Source of the DNA: Candidatus Brocadiaceae bacterium
GTDB taxonomy: Bacteria; Planctomycetota; Brocadiia; SM23-32
DNA: 8,553 nucleotides
Assembly (NCBI GenBank): GCA_030615435.1
Contig: JAUWZH010000102.1
Coordinates: 1 to 8,553 of the forward strand
Direction: 5' to 3'
How positions within the stretch are numbered: the first letter of the stretch is position 1; each line of letters opens with the position of its first letter. This document shows, piece by piece, positions 7,103 through 8,553 of the stretch. Position numbers and translations under genes: made by a program. Under the pieces are notes generated by a model. The model was not told where the DNA came from. It was given only the letters and a program-made list of their open reading frames with translations, and did no database searches.

Positions 7103-8198
7103 CGGAGTGGTCGCAGACACCACGCGCGTAGTACGCTTGTGCTCTTCCAAAAGCTGGGGCTAATATCCAGAAGATCACGTTCCAGTCTTTCGCGTGCCTG
7201 CGCATGAATTCTCCGTCGGATGTCTCCCGTGTGATGGCGACTGCCTCCCACGTCGGCTTCTCTGACAAATCATAAAGGGCGTCATAGTATCTCTCCACAT
7301 CCTTCTGGAAGGTCCGGTCCGGCCAGAATATGCGGAAGGCCCGGCTGCTCACGAACGCCTGCTGCTGCTCGTTGGACGAGGGCCCCGCCATTGCCACCAG
7401 TCTGTCGGGTGACATGCCCTGGATCAACATGGCCCGCTCGCCCGCTATCCACGCGCTGCGGTCAGGGAGGGATTCTTCCAGTTCTGCGAGACTCGTCGAG
7501 AGATGCTCCAGAAGGTCCACCGACACGTCGTGCCGCGCGAGGCAGCGCCCTATCGCCTTCCTTCCCATGGACTGGCATGCGATGGCGAGCAAGCCGGAAA
7601 TAAACCAGTGGTCTTTGCCCAAATGGCCCCCCGTCCGAAGGTCGGCGAGGTACGCCTCCAGCGCGCCTTTCAGCTCGCCCTGACTTTCCAGAAGGTGCCC
7701 CTCCATCACCGTGAGGCGCGCGAGCCGCCTCATCGCCCAAAGGTGCGTCAGCTGCACGGCAAAAAGGGACGTTTCCCCGGGCTCCTCACTGACGATCGGG
7801 AACTGGCACCTCTCCATCGAGGCGGCCTTCCTGCAAAGACGCCTCGCCTCGGCCGTCTCCTGGAACCAGGCGTGGAGCTCCTCCTGCTCGGGCCCCCACG
7901 GGCCCTCCAGGGCGGCGTCGTACTGCTCGCTGAGCACCTCGTCCTGCCGGTTCCTCTCGGGCAGCGCGTTCGCTGCCTTCATGTAGTAGGTCGCCGCGTT
8001 GTCCTCCTCGGGGATGTCTTCACGCGGGAGCCCGAGCGACCGGGCCACCTCATTGGGCATAACGTAGCCGACCCTGCCCCTCACCGTGATCTTCTTCCAC
8101 TGCGTTTCCTCCGCCCCATCCTGGGCGGCCGCCTGGCCCAGCCAGATCAGACACAACCCCGCAGCGCAGAGGCAGCAGACAATCCTCGCTCTTTTCAT
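6828..8198 (-). CDS. Secreted helical protein with GspG-like C-terminal module
   Basis: This is a 456-residue protein of unknown function, read from the ATG at 8198. That start gives a convincing Sec signal peptide: MKRAR, a hydrophobic core at about 6-21, then QAAAQD as the likely cleavage region. The Shine-Dalgarno there is weak (GGGGG nine bases upstream). The frame is also open to an ATG at 8282 with an excellent Shine-Dalgarno, which would add 28 residues. Residues of about 50-350 are mostly helical, including EDNAATYYMKAANALPERN near the start and a TPR-like helix LLESQGELKGALEAYLADLR. The C-terminal module (about 371-445) reads ALRLYRADHGQYP (372-384), LVPQYLKGLPPDPFSG (390-405), ILYSVGPDQDDDGG (418-431) and GDI (443-445). 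This resembles the C-terminal domain of the major pseudopilin GspG, including the acidic loop that binds calcium there. The prepilin helix is missing. A near-identical tail belongs to the partial gene at the right edge, so the two are tandem paralogues. Confidence 0.82.
   Translation of the reverse strand: MKRARIVCCLCAAGLCLIWLGQAAAQDGAEETQWKKITVRGRVGYVMPNEVARSLGLPREDIPEEDNAATYYMKAANALPERNRQDEVLSEQYDAALEGPWGPEQEELHAWFQETAEARRLCRKAASMERCQFPIVSEEPGETSLFAVQLTHLWAMRRLARLTVMEGHLLESQGELKGALEAYLADLRTGGHLGKDHWFISGLLAIACQSMGRKAIGRCLARHDVSVDLLEHLSTSLAELEESLPDRSAWIAGERAMLIQGMSPDRLVAMAGPSSNEQQQAFVSSRAFRIFWPDRTFQKDVERYYDALYDLSEKPTWEAVAITRETSDGEFMRRHAKDWNVIFWILAPAFGRAQAYYARGVCDHSALRINVALRLYRADHGQYPDELAALVPQYLKGLPPDPFSGRGFHYRREDDGWILYSVGPDQDDDGGREAERRRLRENGDIAYRSHILEEEK
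6839..6843 (-). promoter_or_regulatory. Shine-Dalgarno inside the 3' end of the upstream gene
   Basis: On the minus strand GGAGG is followed by seven bases and the ATG at 6831. The site is formed by the codons for the upstream protein's C-terminal LEEEK, so the end of one gene supplies the ribosome site of the next. The ATGA overlap indicates translational coupling. The same arrangement recurs 1451 bases to the right. Confidence 0.75.
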
Positions 8199-8282
8199 CG
8201 TTTCAGACCCCCGCAGCACATTGGATTGGGATTCCCCCTCGCCGGCGGCAATCGCGGCGGTCGAGGCGTTGAACCTTCTCAT
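8199..8282 (-). pseudogene. Truncated 5' stub of a 658-residue-type gene
   Basis: The ATG at 8282 and the next 33 bases or so (8249-8282) match the first codons of the gene starting at 6831, with 32 of 34 bases identical. The peptides are MRRFNASTAAIA here and MTRFNASTAAIV there. The similarity stops at 8249, and the remaining bases (8199-8248) lead without a stop into the 456-residue gene. The stub has lost the hydrophobic signal core and everything after it. It may still be translated as a 28-residue N-terminal extension. The alternative is that it is simply the true N-terminus of the 484-residue reading frame. Confidence 0.6.
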
Positions 8283-8553
8283 TTCTCTTCCTCCAGTATG
8301 TGCGAACGGTAGACGATGTCCCCATCCTCCGGCCAGCGGCGCGTGTCTGCCTCGCGTCCTGCATCGTCGTCCTGGTCCTGCCCGACAGAATACAGGATCC
8401 AGCCGTCGTCCTCGCGGCGGTAACGGAACGGTTCGCCGGAGAAGGGGTCGGGCGGAAGCCCTTTGAGATACTGCGGCACAAGCGCGGCGAGCTCGTCCGG
8501 ATATTGCCCGTGGTCGGCCCGGTACAGGCGCAGCGCCACGTTGATTCGCAGGG
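8279..8553 (-). CDS. Partial paralogue, GspG-like C-terminal module
   Basis: Only the last 90 or so codons are inside the window; the gene starts beyond the right edge. The visible protein runs RINVALRLYRADHGQYP, LVPQYLKGLPPDPFSG, FRYRREDDGWILYSVG, QDQDDDAG and ends RSHILEEEK. It is collinear, without insertions or deletions, with the tail of the 456-residue secreted protein. The differences cluster after the DPFSG motif. The acidic GxDQDDDxG loop and the final GDI-YRSHILEEEK are kept. The stop codon overlaps the ATG at 8282 as ATGA, just as the downstream paralogue overlaps its neighbour. Function is unknown, and it is probably exported like its paralogue. Confidence 0.85.
   Translation of the reverse strand, partial: LRINVALRLYRADHGQYPDELAALVPQYLKGLPPDPFSGEPFRYRREDDGWILYSVGQDQDDDAGREADTRRWPEDGDIVYRSHILEEEK
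8290..8294 (-). promoter_or_regulatory. Shine-Dalgarno of the stub start
   Basis: GGAGG lies seven bases before the ATG at 8282, in the LEEEK codons of the partial paralogue. It is the duplicated counterpart of the site at 6839-6843 and would support starting at 8282 rather than 8198. Confidence 0.55.

Larger units (their letters stand above)
8249..8553. repeat. Direct repeat, copy 2, running off the window
   Basis: Counterpart of 6798-7102. The left edge is sharp at 8249, where matching to the 658-residue gene stops. Identity is complete from 8435 to the window end, so the repeat probably continues outside. Confidence 0.9.

Noticed and set aside
7503..8312. Long plus-strand open frame opposite the 456-residue gene
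   Set aside because: It is antisense to a gene with a signal peptide, a recognisable C-terminal module and a paralogue. Long antisense frames are expected in GC-rich DNA, and the translation has no domain pattern.
8249..8553. Transposon or integron-like element as the source of the repeat
   Set aside because: There is no transposase or integrase, no inverted ends and no target-site duplication. The repeat edges fall inside coding sequence, as in ordinary tandem duplication.

Overview
The window is GC-rich, densely coding bacterial DNA with two gene blocks that converge on a 90-base gap (4765-4854). No rRNA, tRNA, CRISPR array or insertion sequence was seen. Two kinds of protein point to an environmental bacterium of the Planctomycetota or a neighbouring PVC/FCB-type lineage, probably an uncultured one. 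The first is a pair of secreted proteins with pseudopilin/H-X9-DG-like C-terminal modules. The second is a secreted helical protein ending in a GspG-like module. This taxonomic placement is inference from protein style only.

Left block (+ strand, 1-4764): three overlapping genes that look like one operon. They are the 3' part of a gene for an all-helical, alpha/alpha-toroid-like protein; a short GNAT acetyltransferase of the stand-alone N-acetylglutamate synthase (ArgA-like) type; and a large UvrD/AddA-type helicase with a C-terminal PD-(D/E)XK nuclease. The first two overlap by 23 bases and the last two by an ATGA. No AddB partner is visible, so if the enzyme is two-subunit its partner lies elsewhere.

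Right block (- strand, 8553 down to 4855): three exported-protein genes read right to left, linked by ATGA stop/start overlaps. The 3' end of one gene enters at the right edge. Next comes a 456-residue secreted paralogue of it, then a 658-residue secreted protein that carries a different C-terminal module with an H-X9-D motif. Their functions are unknown. Both C-terminal modules resemble pieces of pseudopilins, but neither protein has a prepilin N-terminus.

The most unusual feature is a direct repeat of at least 305 bp with a constant offset of 1451 bases (6798-7102 and 8249-8553). It covers the 3' end of the paralogous gene and the first 11 or so codons of the gene after it. At the right-hand copy those codons are a stub: an ATG with a good Shine-Dalgarno and a near-copy of the 658-residue protein's first residues, running in frame into the 456-residue gene. 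This indicates a tandem duplication, or a longer array that later lost a gene. Within the repeat, the last 119 bases before the window edge are identical, while the preceding stretch of about 155 bases is only about 81% identical by hand count. That contrast suggests local gene conversion.
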